In this document: positions 1 through 4,985 of the stretch, piece by piece
How positions within the stretch are numbered: the first letter of the stretch is position 1
How the letters are laid out: every line of letters starts with the position of its first letter
Assembly (NCBI GenBank): GCA_016201645.1
Contig: JACQCL010000151.1
Location: 1 to 5,890, forward strand
Direction: 5' to 3'
Source of the DNA: Candidatus Rokuibacteriota bacterium
Lineage (GTDB): Bacteria; Methylomirabilota; Methylomirabilia; Rokubacteriales; CSP1-6
DNA length: 5,890 bases
Made by a program: the position numbers and the translations under genes
The notes under the pieces: model-generated
The model's input: only the letters and a program-made list of their open reading frames with translations
Databases searched by the model: none
What the model was told of the DNA's origin: nothing

Positions 1-76
1 GAAGGAGTTACGGTTTGCGATCCGGGAGGGGGGCCGGACGGTGGGGGCCGGCGTGGTCGCGGAGATCGTGGAGTAG
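1..76 (+). CDS. tuf: Elongation factor Tu, C-terminal end (partial)
   Basis: This is the 3' end of an EF-Tu gene, cut by the window start. The frame beginning at base 2 reads KELRFAIREGGRTVGAGVV and then AEIVE before a TAG stop at 74-76. RFAIREGGRTVGAGVV is the near-invariant last strand of EF-Tu domain 3. EF-Tu is the cytosolic GTPase that delivers aminoacyl-tRNA to the ribosomal A site. Its GTPase domain lies outside the window, so only the tail can be judged. Its place directly upstream of rpsJ is the usual fused str-S10 arrangement (rpsL-rpsG-fusA-tuf-rpsJ), although the upstream genes are not seen. EF-G is excluded because its C-terminus lacks this motif. Confidence 0.93.
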   Translation, partial: KELRFAIREGGRTVGAGVVAEIVE

Positions 77-133
77 GGACCATGGGCATTGCCTCCGGAT
101 CAGAGATGACGGACAGAATGGGCCGCGGTTCGA

Positions 134-196
134 GCGCGGGCTTAGCCCGCGCCACTCCGGGGGGAGGCATCGGAAGGGGGGCGTAGCCCCCCTCCG
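134..196 (+). repeat. Two GC-rich stem-loops in the tuf-rpsJ spacer
   Basis: Two inverted repeats lie back to back in the 129-nt spacer. Stem 1 is a perfect 8-bp pairing of 134-141 (gcgcgggc) with 145-152 (gcccgcgc) around a TTA loop. Stem 2 pairs 175-182 (aggggggc) with 186-193 (gcccccct) around a GTA loop. It extends to 171-173/194-196 (cgg/ccg) if A174 is bulged, giving 11 bp. Neither stem is followed by a run of T, so neither looks like a normal intrinsic terminator, and transcription from tuf into rpsJ may continue. Possible roles are a leader structure for the S10 unit, an mRNA processing or stability element, or a copy of a dispersed intergenic palindrome. The structures are directly readable; the role is unknown. 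Confidence 0.7.
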
Positions 197-205
197 AGTA
201 AGGCA

Positions 206-526
206 ATGGTTACGATTGCTCAGGATCAGAAGATCCGGATCCGGTTGAAGGCCTACGATCACCGGCTCCTCGACCGCTCGGTCAAGGAGATCGTGGATAC
301 CGTGAGGCGGACCGGCGCCCGGGTCTCAGGTCCGGTACTCCTGCCCACCATCATCAACCGGTGGACGGTGCTCCGTTCCCCCCATGTGGACAAGACTTCC
401 CGCGAGCAGTTCGAGATGCGAACCCACAAGCGGCTGCTCGACATCCTTGATCCGACGCCCCAGACGGTGGACGCGCTCATGAAACTGGATCTTCCATCCG
501 GCGTTGACGTCGAGCTGAAACTCTAA
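206..526 (+). CDS. rpsJ: 30S ribosomal protein S10
   Basis: S10 (106 aa) is a 30S head protein in the 3' domain of 16S rRNA. In bacteria it also acts as NusE, pairing with NusB in antitermination complexes. The translation carries the S10 core: KIRIRLKAYDHRLLD (9-23), TGARVSGP (36-43), SPHVDKTSREQFEMRTHKR (58-76) and DVELKL at the C-terminus. The length is normal for the family. ATG 206 is the only reasonable start: the frame is closed upstream by TAG at 143-145, and no ATG, GTG or TTG lies between. The nearest SD-like bases, taagg at 199-203, end only 2 nt before the ATG. The stronger ggggagg at 161-167 lies upstream of the second stem-loop. Residues 42-48 read GPVLLPT where most bacteria have GPxPLPT. 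The gene opens the S10 operon, with rplC 13 nt downstream. Confidence 0.98.
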   Translation: MVTIAQDQKIRIRLKAYDHRLLDRSVKEIVDTVRRTGARVSGPVLLPTIINRWTVLRSPHVDKTSREQFEMRTHKRLLDILDPTPQTVDALMKLDLPSGVDVELKL

Positions 527-539
527 GAGGACGACGACC

Positions 540-1205
540 GTGGCGATGAAAGAAGGGCTGATCGGCCGGAAGATGGGGATGACCCAGTTCTTCGGCGAAG
601 ACGGGAAGCAGATCCCCGTCACCGTGATTCAGGCCGGCCCTTGTTCGGTCGTGGAAGTGCGGGAGAAAGGGCGCCACGGGTACAACGCCCTTCAGCTCGG
701 CTTCGAGCCGAAAAAGAAGAACGTTCCCAAGCCTCGCGCCGGTCACTTCAAGAAGGCCAACCTTCCCCCGATGGCGGTACTCCGCGAGCTCCGGTTGGAG
801 AAGGTGGACGGCTATGAGGTGGGCCAGACGCTCAAAGTTGACCTCTTTGCTCCGGGTGAGCTGGTGGACGTGAGCGGCGTCAGCAAGGGGAAGGGGTTTC
901 AGGGCGGCGTGAGGCGACACGGTTGGCATGGCGGGGGCGCGAGCCACGGCTCCATGTTCCATCGCGCCCCGGGATCGATCGGCGCATCGTCTGATCCCTC
1001 CCGCGTCTGGCCTGGCCACCATCTGCCGGGGCGGATGGGAGGCGAACGGCGCACGGTCCTGAACGTCCAGGTGGTCCGCGTGTTCCCCGACCAGAACCTC
1101 CTGGTGGTGAGGGGGGCGGTTCCCGGGCCCATCGGCGGGTTGGTGGTGGTGAGGAAGAGCGTGAAGCTGACCAAGGCTCAGCAGCGGGCGAGAAAGGCTC
1201 AATAG
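540..1205 (+). CDS. rplC: 50S ribosomal protein L3
   Basis: L3 (221 aa) is an early-assembling 50S protein that binds near the 3' end of 23S rRNA and sends a long loop toward the peptidyl-transferase centre. Hallmarks are GLIGRKMGMTQFF (6-18), GVSKGKGFQGGVRRHG (113-128), SHGSMFHRAPGSIG (135-148) and GRMGGERRTVLNVQVVRV (164-181). The long central loop at about 113-170 is intact. GTG 540 is preferred over ATG 546 because aagagg at 525-530 lies 9 nt upstream of the GTG. In E. coli the glutamine methylated by PrmB lies in the segment aligned with 149-154. Here that segment is ASSDPS, as in Bacillus-type L3, so the modification is probably absent. The basic tail ends KLTKAQQRARKAQ. rplD follows after 2 nt. 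Confidence 0.98.
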   Translation: MAMKEGLIGRKMGMTQFFGEDGKQIPVTVIQAGPCSVVEVREKGRHGYNALQLGFEPKKKNVPKPRAGHFKKANLPPMAVLRELRLEKVDGYEVGQTLKVDLFAPGELVDVSGVSKGKGFQGGVRRHGWHGGGASHGSMFHRAPGSIGASSDPSRVWPGHHLPGRMGGERRTVLNVQVVRVFPDQNLLVVRGAVPGPIGGLVVVRKSVKLTKAQQRARKAQ

Positions 1206-1207
1206 TC

Positions 1208-1840
1208 ATGCCTCCTCAGGTCGCCGTCCTCGACCAAAAAGGGAAGGCGAAGGAGTCGCTCGAGCTCCGGCCCGAGGTGTTCGGGGTGGAGGTGAGAGGT
1301 CCGCTCCTTCATCAGGCGATCACGCGGGAGCTCGCGGGCCGCCGGGCCGGCACCCATGACACCAAGGGGCGCAGTGAGATCTCGGGGGGCGGGAGGAAAC
1401 CCTGGCGCCAGAAGGGAACCGGCCGGGCGCGCCAGGGCTCGATCCGTGCGCCCCAGTGGCGGAAGGGGGGGACGGTCTTCGGCCCGACGCCGCGGAGCTA
1501 CGCGCAGAAGATGCCCCGAAAGGCGCGGCGGGAGGCTCTGAGAGCGGCGCTCACCGACACCGTCAACTCAGGCGAGCTGAAGGTGGTGGAGCGGCTGGAA
1601 CTCCCGGAGCCCAAGACCAAAGCGCTGGCCCGGCGCCTCGCCGACCTGGGGCTCAAGCCGATCCCCACGCTCCTGGTGGTTCAGGAGGTCACCGGGCCGC
1701 TGACTCTGGCGTCACGGAACCTGCCGTGGCTGACCGTCGAGACCCCTGCCCGCGTCTCGGCGTACCGGCTGCTGCGCCATGACCAGGTGTTATTCGAGCG
1801 CGCCGCGCTGCTGGCGCTCCAGGAGGAACTGGCAAAGTGA
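1208..1840 (+). CDS. rplD: 50S ribosomal protein L4
   Basis: L4 (210 aa) is a globular 50S protein with an extended loop that lines the peptide exit tunnel together with L22. The loop at about residues 48-98 is present, with GGGRKPWRQKGTGRARQGS (60-78) followed by IRAPQWRKGGTVFGPTPRSY, the family signature. A helical domain follows (KMPRKARREALRAAL, 101-115). Length is normal for the family. The ATG is 2 nt after the rplC stop, with gagaaagg at 1190-1197 as a plausible ribosome-binding site. In E. coli L4 represses its own operon by binding the S10 leader. No leader of that type can be recognised before rpsJ here, so autoregulation by L4 is possible but not shown. The gene ends in a 4-nt overlap (GTGA) with rplW. 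Confidence 0.98.
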   Translation: MPPQVAVLDQKGKAKESLELRPEVFGVEVRGPLLHQAITRELAGRRAGTHDTKGRSEISGGGRKPWRQKGTGRARQGSIRAPQWRKGGTVFGPTPRSYAQKMPRKARREALRAALTDTVNSGELKVVERLELPEPKTKALARRLADLGLKPIPTLLVVQEVTGPLTLASRNLPWLTVETPARVSAYRLLRHDQVLFERAALLALQEELAK

Positions 1841-2127
1841 GGGAGCCGCGAGAGGTGGTAGTGCGCCCGCTCATGACCGAAAAGAGCATGCGCCTCAAGG
1901 ACGAGCGCAACGTCGTCACCTTTCAGGTGGTTCCCGACGCCAACAAGGTGGAGATCCGCCAGGCCGTGGAGACGATCTTTAACGTGAAGGTCCGCGCCGT
2001 CCGGACGGCGACCGTGGAAGGGAAGCTGAAGCGGATGGGCCGCCACGCGGGGCGGCGTCCCTCCTGGAAGAAGGCCATCGTGACGCTTCAGCCGGGCCAC
2101 AAGATCGAGTTGGTCGAGGGCGTGTAG
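1837..2127 (+). CDS. rplW: 50S ribosomal protein L23
   Basis: L23 (96 aa) sits at the rim of the peptide exit tunnel, where it is the docking site for trigger factor and SRP. The translation has the typical opening VVRPLMTEKSMRL (8-20), then VTFQVVPDANKVEIRQAVE (27-45), FNVKVRAVRT (48-57) and the basic loop KLKRMGRHAGRRPSWKKA (63-80). Length fits the short bacterial L23. The start is GTG 1837, overlapping the rplD stop as GTGA, with a strong SD (aggagga, 1821-1827) inside the end of rplD and 9 nt of spacing. Overlap and SD together predict coupled translation with L4. rplB begins 4 nt after the stop. Confidence 0.97.
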   Translation: MREPREVVVRPLMTEKSMRLKDERNVVTFQVVPDANKVEIRQAVETIFNVKVRAVRTATVEGKLKRMGRHAGRRPSWKKAIVTLQPGHKIELVEGV

Positions 2128-2131
2128 AGCC

Positions 2132-2953
2132 ATGGGGATCAAGATCCTGAAGCCGTCCTCGCCGGCCCGGCGCTACCTGACCCACCTCACCAATGAGGAC
2201 ATCACGCGCAAGGGGCCGGAGAAGAGCCTGCTCCGTCCCAAGAGCCGGATTGACGGGCGGAATGCCTACGGGCGAATCACGGTCCGCCACCGCGGCGGCG
2301 GCCACAAACGCCAGTTCCGGCTCATCGACTTCCGCCGGGAGAAGTGGGGGGTTCCGGCGAAGGTGGCGGCGATCGAGTACGATCCCAACCGCTCGGCGCG
2401 CATCGCGCTTCTGCATTACCGGGATGGCGAGAAGCGCTACATCATCGCCCCCCTGGGCCTTCAGGTGGGACACGCGGTCATGTCGGGACCGCAGGCCGAC
2501 ATCCTGCCGGGCAATGCGCTCCCGCTGAGGAACATCCCGCTCGGGACGATGGTCCATAACCTGGAGCTCCAGCCCGGCAAGGGGGCCCAACTCTGCCGGA
2601 GCGCCGGCTCCCAGGTCCAGCTCCTGGCCAAAGAGGGAGATCACGCGCAGGTGAAGCTTCCCTCCGGCGAGATTCGCATGGTCAGGCTCGATTGTATGGC
2701 GACGGTGGGGCAGGTCGGGAACCTCGATCACGAGAACATCTCGGTGGGGAAGGCCGGGAGAACCCGGTGGCGCGGCTTTCGTCCCACAGTGCGGGGGACG
2801 GCCATGAATCCCGTCGATCATCCCATGGGAGGCGGTGAGGGACGGGGAAAGGGGAATCATCCGATGACGCCCTGGGGGAAGCCGACCAAGGGCTTCAAGA
2901 CCCGTAAGACCGTCCCCTCCGACCGGTATATCGTGGCGCGGCGGAAAAAGTAA
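2132..2953 (+). CDS. rplB: 50S ribosomal protein L2
   Basis: L2 (273 aa, full family length) is one of the most conserved 50S proteins. It binds 23S rRNA domain IV, is needed for subunit association and lies near the peptidyl-transferase centre. The RNA-binding core is visible: GRITVRHRGGGHKRQFRLID (47-66), the central barrel with GNALPLRNIPLGTMVHNLEL (127-146), and the C-terminal AMNPVDHPMGGGEGRGKG (224-241). His230 in VDHPMGGGEGR corresponds to E. coli His229, linked to peptidyl-transferase activity. The tail reads GKPTKGFKTRK and ends RYIVARRKK. ATG 2132 gives the usual N-terminus (MGIKILKPSSPARR); gaggg at 2116-2120 is a modest SD 11 nt upstream. The gene is intact, with rpsS 11 nt downstream. 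Confidence 0.99.
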   Translation: MGIKILKPSSPARRYLTHLTNEDITRKGPEKSLLRPKSRIDGRNAYGRITVRHRGGGHKRQFRLIDFRREKWGVPAKVAAIEYDPNRSARIALLHYRDGEKRYIIAPLGLQVGHAVMSGPQADILPGNALPLRNIPLGTMVHNLELQPGKGAQLCRSAGSQVQLLAKEGDHAQVKLPSGEIRMVRLDCMATVGQVGNLDHENISVGKAGRTRWRGFRPTVRGTAMNPVDHPMGGGEGRGKGNHPMTPWGKPTKGFKTRKTVPSDRYIVARRKK

Positions 2954-2964
2954 GGGGAGCCGGG

Positions 2965-3252
2965 ATGGGGCGATCGCTGAAGAAGGGGCCGTACGTGGAC
3001 GCGACGCTGCTCCTCCGGGTGGAGGAGATGAACCGGTCTCGCCAGAAGAAGGTGCTGAAGACCTGGTCGCGCCGGTCCACGATTCTGCCCGAGTTCGTCG
3101 GCCACACCCTGGCGGTCCACAATGGCAAGAAGTTCATTCCGGTGTACATCACCGAAAACATGGTGGGGCACCGGCTCGGCGAGTTTGCGTTGACGCGAAC
3201 GTTCAAAGCCCACGGCGCCGCGCAGAAAGCCACCACCGAAGTCAAGACCTAG
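2965..3252 (+). CDS. rpsS: 30S ribosomal protein S19
   Basis: S19 (95 aa) is a 30S head protein that forms a complex with S13 and contacts the A-site region and an intersubunit bridge. The start MGRSLKKGPYVD and the blocks RSTILPEFVGHTLAVHNG (37-54) and FIPVYITENMVGHRLGEFAL (58-77) are diagnostic; TRTFKAHG (78-85) follows in place of the usual TRTFRGHG. Length is normal. The ATG has a good SD, aagggg at 2952-2957, with 7 nt of spacing; the SD overlaps the last base of the rplB stop codon. The short hydrophilic tail (AAQKATTEVKT) is of the variable kind seen in the family. rplV starts 4 nt after the stop. Confidence 0.98.
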   Translation: MGRSLKKGPYVDATLLLRVEEMNRSRQKKVLKTWSRRSTILPEFVGHTLAVHNGKKFIPVYITENMVGHRLGEFALTRTFKAHGAAQKATTEVKT

Positions 3253-3256
3253 CGCT

Positions 3257-3667
3257 ATGAAGACGAAAGCGACTGCGCGGTTCGTGAGGGTGCCGCCGAG
3301 GAAGGTGCGGCTGGTCTTGGACCAGGTGCGGGGGAAACGGGTGTCGGAGGCTCTGCAGATTCTCCCGTACATCCCCCGGGCGGCGGCGCGGCTGGTCGAG
3401 AAGGTCCTGCGCTCGGCGATCGCCAATGCGGAGCACAACCATCAGGTGCGGACCCTGGATGACCTCAGGATCGTGCAGGCGTTCGCCGACGGCGGCCCAT
3501 CCATGAAGCGCGTGCAGCCGCGCGCTATGGGACGCGCGTTCTTCATCCGCCACCGGACGAGCCATTTGACGATTGTCCTGAGCGACGAGACGGTCCCGCG
3601 AAAGACGGGTGAACGGGCCGGCGCGAGTCCGCCGCCGGCGGCCCCCCGCGCGGCGCGGAAAGGCTAG
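3257..3667 (+). CDS. rplV: 50S ribosomal protein L22 with a C-terminal tail
   Basis: L22 (136 aa) binds all domains of 23S rRNA, and its beta-hairpin narrows the exit tunnel opposite L4. The conserved parts are RFVRVPPRKVRLVLDQVRGK (8-27), AIANAEHNH (54-62), and the hairpin GGPSMKRVQPRAMGRA (79-94), where M83-K84-R85 match the site of macrolide-resistance deletions known from E. coli. The core ends with RTSHLTIVLSD (100-110). Residues 111-136 are an extra Pro/Ala/Arg-rich tail that makes the protein longer than the usual 110 or so residues of E. coli-type L22. No convincing SD precedes ATG 3257. The 4-nt gap after rpsS suggests re-initiation or coupling. rpsC begins 2 nt downstream. Confidence 0.97.
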   Translation: MKTKATARFVRVPPRKVRLVLDQVRGKRVSEALQILPYIPRAAARLVEKVLRSAIANAEHNHQVRTLDDLRIVQAFADGGPSMKRVQPRAMGRAFFIRHRTSHLTIVLSDETVPRKTGERAGASPPPAAPRAARKG

Positions 3668-3669
3668 AC

Positions 3670-4317
3670 ATGGGACAGAAGACGCATCCGGTCGGGTTCC
3701 GGCTGGGGGCCACGCGGACGTGGAGCTCGCGCTGGTTCGCAACCAAGGGGTACGCCGCGCTGCTGCACGAGGACGTGAAGATCCGCCGCTACATCAAGCA
3801 GACCCTCTACCACGCCGGCATCTCGCGGATCGACATCGAGCGATCGGCCAACCGCGCCAGGATCTCGATCCATACGGCGCGCCCCGGCATCATCATCGGG
3901 CGCAAGGGTTCGGAGGTGGAGAAGCTGAAGAACGAGCTCCAGGCCAAGACCGCCAAGGAGATCTACCTCAACATCGAGGAGGTCATCCACCCCGAGCTGG
4001 ACGCTCAGCTGGTGGCCGAGAACGTGGCGCTCCAGCTCCAGAAGCGGGTGGCGTTCAGGCGCGCCATGAAGAAGGCGGTGACCTCCGCGCTCAGGCTCGG
4101 GGCCGACGGGATCAGGATCGCGTGCGCCGGCCGATTGGGGGGCACCGAGATTGCCCGGCGCGAATGGTACCGCGATGGGCGGGTGCCGCTCCACACCATC
4201 CGCGCGGACATCGACTACGGCCTGGCGGAGGCCCACACCACGTACGGGGCCATCGGGGTCAAAGTGTGGATCTTCAAGGGCGAGGTCCTGACGGCCCAAC
4301 CGGTGGTTGAGGCGTAA
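3670..4317 (+). CDS. rpsC: 30S ribosomal protein S3
   Basis: S3 (215 aa) is a 30S head protein at the mRNA entry channel. With S4 and S5 it has mRNA-unwinding activity, in E. coli dependent on basic residues that align with the RVAFRRAMKKAV segment here (126-137). The N-terminus MGQKTHPVGFRLG is classic. A type II KH domain is visible with its GxxG loop G77-R78-K79-G80 (IIIGRKGSEVEKL, 74-86). The C-terminal domain has GIRIACAGRLGGTEIAR (147-163), EWYRDGRVPLHTIRADIDYG (165-184) and VKVWIFKGEV (197-206). Length is within the bacterial range and the variable acidic tail found in some species is missing. The SD ggaaagg (3657-3663) lies 6 nt before ATG 3670, inside the end of rplV. Confidence 0.98.
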   Translation: MGQKTHPVGFRLGATRTWSSRWFATKGYAALLHEDVKIRRYIKQTLYHAGISRIDIERSANRARISIHTARPGIIIGRKGSEVEKLKNELQAKTAKEIYLNIEEVIHPELDAQLVAENVALQLQKRVAFRRAMKKAVTSALRLGADGIRIACAGRLGGTEIARREWYRDGRVPLHTIRADIDYGLAEAHTTYGAIGVKVWIFKGEVLTAQPVVEA

Positions 4318-4329
4318 GGGGTCCCACCG

Positions 4330-4743
4330 ATGTTGATGCCGAAGCGGGTCAAGTACCGGAAGGCCCAGCGCGGGCGGATGAAAGGGGTGGCTGTTCGCGG
4401 CTCCACGCTGGCCTTTGGGGACTACGGTCTCAAGGCCTTGGAGCCGGGCTGGGTCACCAACCGGCAGATCGAGGCGGCTCGCGTCTCGCTCGCCCGTTCG
4501 CTCAAACGGGGCGGGAAGATCTGGATCCGGGTCTTCCCCGATAAGCCGGTGACCAAGAAGCCGGCGGAGACTCGCATGGGCAAGGGGAAGGGGAACCCGG
4601 AGTTCTGGGTGGCCGTGGTGAAGCCGGGGCGCATTCTCTACGAGATGGAAGGGGCGACCGAGGCCGACGCCCGGGAAGCCTTGCGGCTCGCGGGACAGAA
4701 GCTCGGGATCGCCACGAAGCTCGTGAGCCGGGCGCGAGTCTAG
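4330..4743 (+). CDS. rplP: 50S ribosomal protein L16
   Basis: L16 (137 aa) is a late-assembling 50S protein that helps shape the A-site tRNA pocket. Signatures are MLMPKRVKYRKAQRGRMKG (1-19), FGDYGLKALEPGWVTNRQIE (29-48), and PAETRMGKGKGNPEFWVAVV (78-97). Arg82 lies in the loop equivalent to E. coli Arg81, which is hydroxylated by the oxygenase YcfD; no such enzyme can be seen in this window. Length is normal for the family. ATG 4330 is well placed: aagggg (4316-4321) lies 8 nt upstream and overlaps the rpsC stop. The gene ends with TAG at 4741-4743. It is followed not by rpmC but by a 242-nt palindrome-rich spacer, the only long gap inside the operon. Confidence 0.98.
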   Translation: MLMPKRVKYRKAQRGRMKGVAVRGSTLAFGDYGLKALEPGWVTNRQIEAARVSLARSLKRGGKIWIRVFPDKPVTKKPAETRMGKGKGNPEFWVAVVKPGRILYEMEGATEADAREALRLAGQKLGIATKLVSRARV

Positions 4744-4985
4744 TTCCGTGCCAACTGACATCGCCACGACCCACTTCGTGGGTGCCCGCCAAGGATGGCC
4801 TTCGGCCATTGATCAGCGTCGGTCGTCGCCATTCCTCTACGGGCACCGCGTCCGGCCGAAGGCCGGCGTGGTCGCTACGCCTCCGGCCGGCTCCTCCCTC
4901 GGGCCTTGTCTGGCTCGTCATTTGGCCCGGCACGTTGAACCACGCGTGAGTATTTGGTCTAAATCCTTGGAGGCCGTCTAGAGCA
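4744..4985 (+). repeat. Palindrome-rich insert between rplP and rpmC
   Basis: This 242-nt spacer lies where rplP and rpmC are normally almost contiguous. It holds three perfect 6-bp hairpins with 3-nt loops: 4769-4774/4778-4783 (acccac, loop TTC), 4795-4800/4804-4809 (atggcc, loop TTC) and 4852-4857/4861-4866 (ccggcc, loop GAA). An 8-bp inverted pair, ggtgcccg (4781-4788) and cgggcacc (4840-4847), encloses the second hairpin. A further 6-bp pair is cgggcc (4900-4905) with ggcccg (4924-4929). No T-run follows any stem, so a strong intrinsic terminator is unlikely. The density of short palindromes resembles dispersed REP-type or small non-autonomous repeats; a regulatory RNA structure is the alternative. 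No known element was recognised. One frame is open across it (4748-4981), but the peptide looks like translated repeat. Confidence 0.6.
4935..4963 (+). promoter_or_regulatory. Possible weak sigma70-type promoter upstream of rpmC
   Basis: TTGAAC at 4935-4940 and TCTAAA at 4958-4963 are 17 nt apart, each matching 4 of 6 positions of the -35 and -10 consensus. The bases around 4951-4965 are the most A+T-rich stretch of the spacer and lie just before rpmC. If used, it would restart transcription of rpmC-rpsQ-rplN-rplX after the inserted palindromes. Matches at this level also occur by chance, so this is only a candidate. Confidence 0.22.

Noticed and set aside
89..119. Promoter in the tuf-rpsJ spacer (TTGCCT and CAGAAT)
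   Set aside because: Each hexamer matches only 4 of 6, the spacing is 19 nt, and the surroundings are not A+T-rich; too weak to list as a feature.
180..187. Shared 8-mer ggcgtagc between the tuf-rpsJ spacer and the minus strand of the rplP-rpmC spacer (4874-4881)
   Set aside because: Eight bases in GC-rich DNA can match by chance, and the flanks do not align, so the two regions cannot be called copies of one repeat from this alone.
134..196. Intrinsic terminator after tuf
   Set aside because: The stems are strong, but neither is followed by a T-rich tract, and the next bases run straight into rpsJ.
477..1202. Minus-strand open frame opposite rplC
   Set aside because: It is a shadow of L3; the translation is rich in His, Pro and Arg and has no support from an RBS or motif.
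1979..2860. Long minus-strand open frame (293 codons) opposite rplB
   Set aside because: It lies antisense to a perfectly conserved L2 gene, has no family motif and reflects G/C-ending codons in GC-rich DNA.
3609..4310. Second plus-strand frame overlapping rpsC
   Set aside because: rpsC in the other frame carries the KH domain and all S3 motifs; this frame only gives repetitive Arg/Gly/Pro sequence.
3664..4809. Long minus-strand open frame (381 codons) opposite rpsC and rplP
   Set aside because: It covers two certain ribosomal-protein genes on the other strand, and its translation is low-complexity Arg/Pro/His-rich with no recognisable domain.
4744..4985. CRISPR array or tRNA in the rplP-rpmC spacer
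   Set aside because: There are no direct repeats with regular spacing and no cloverleaf or T-loop sequence; only inverted repeats are present.
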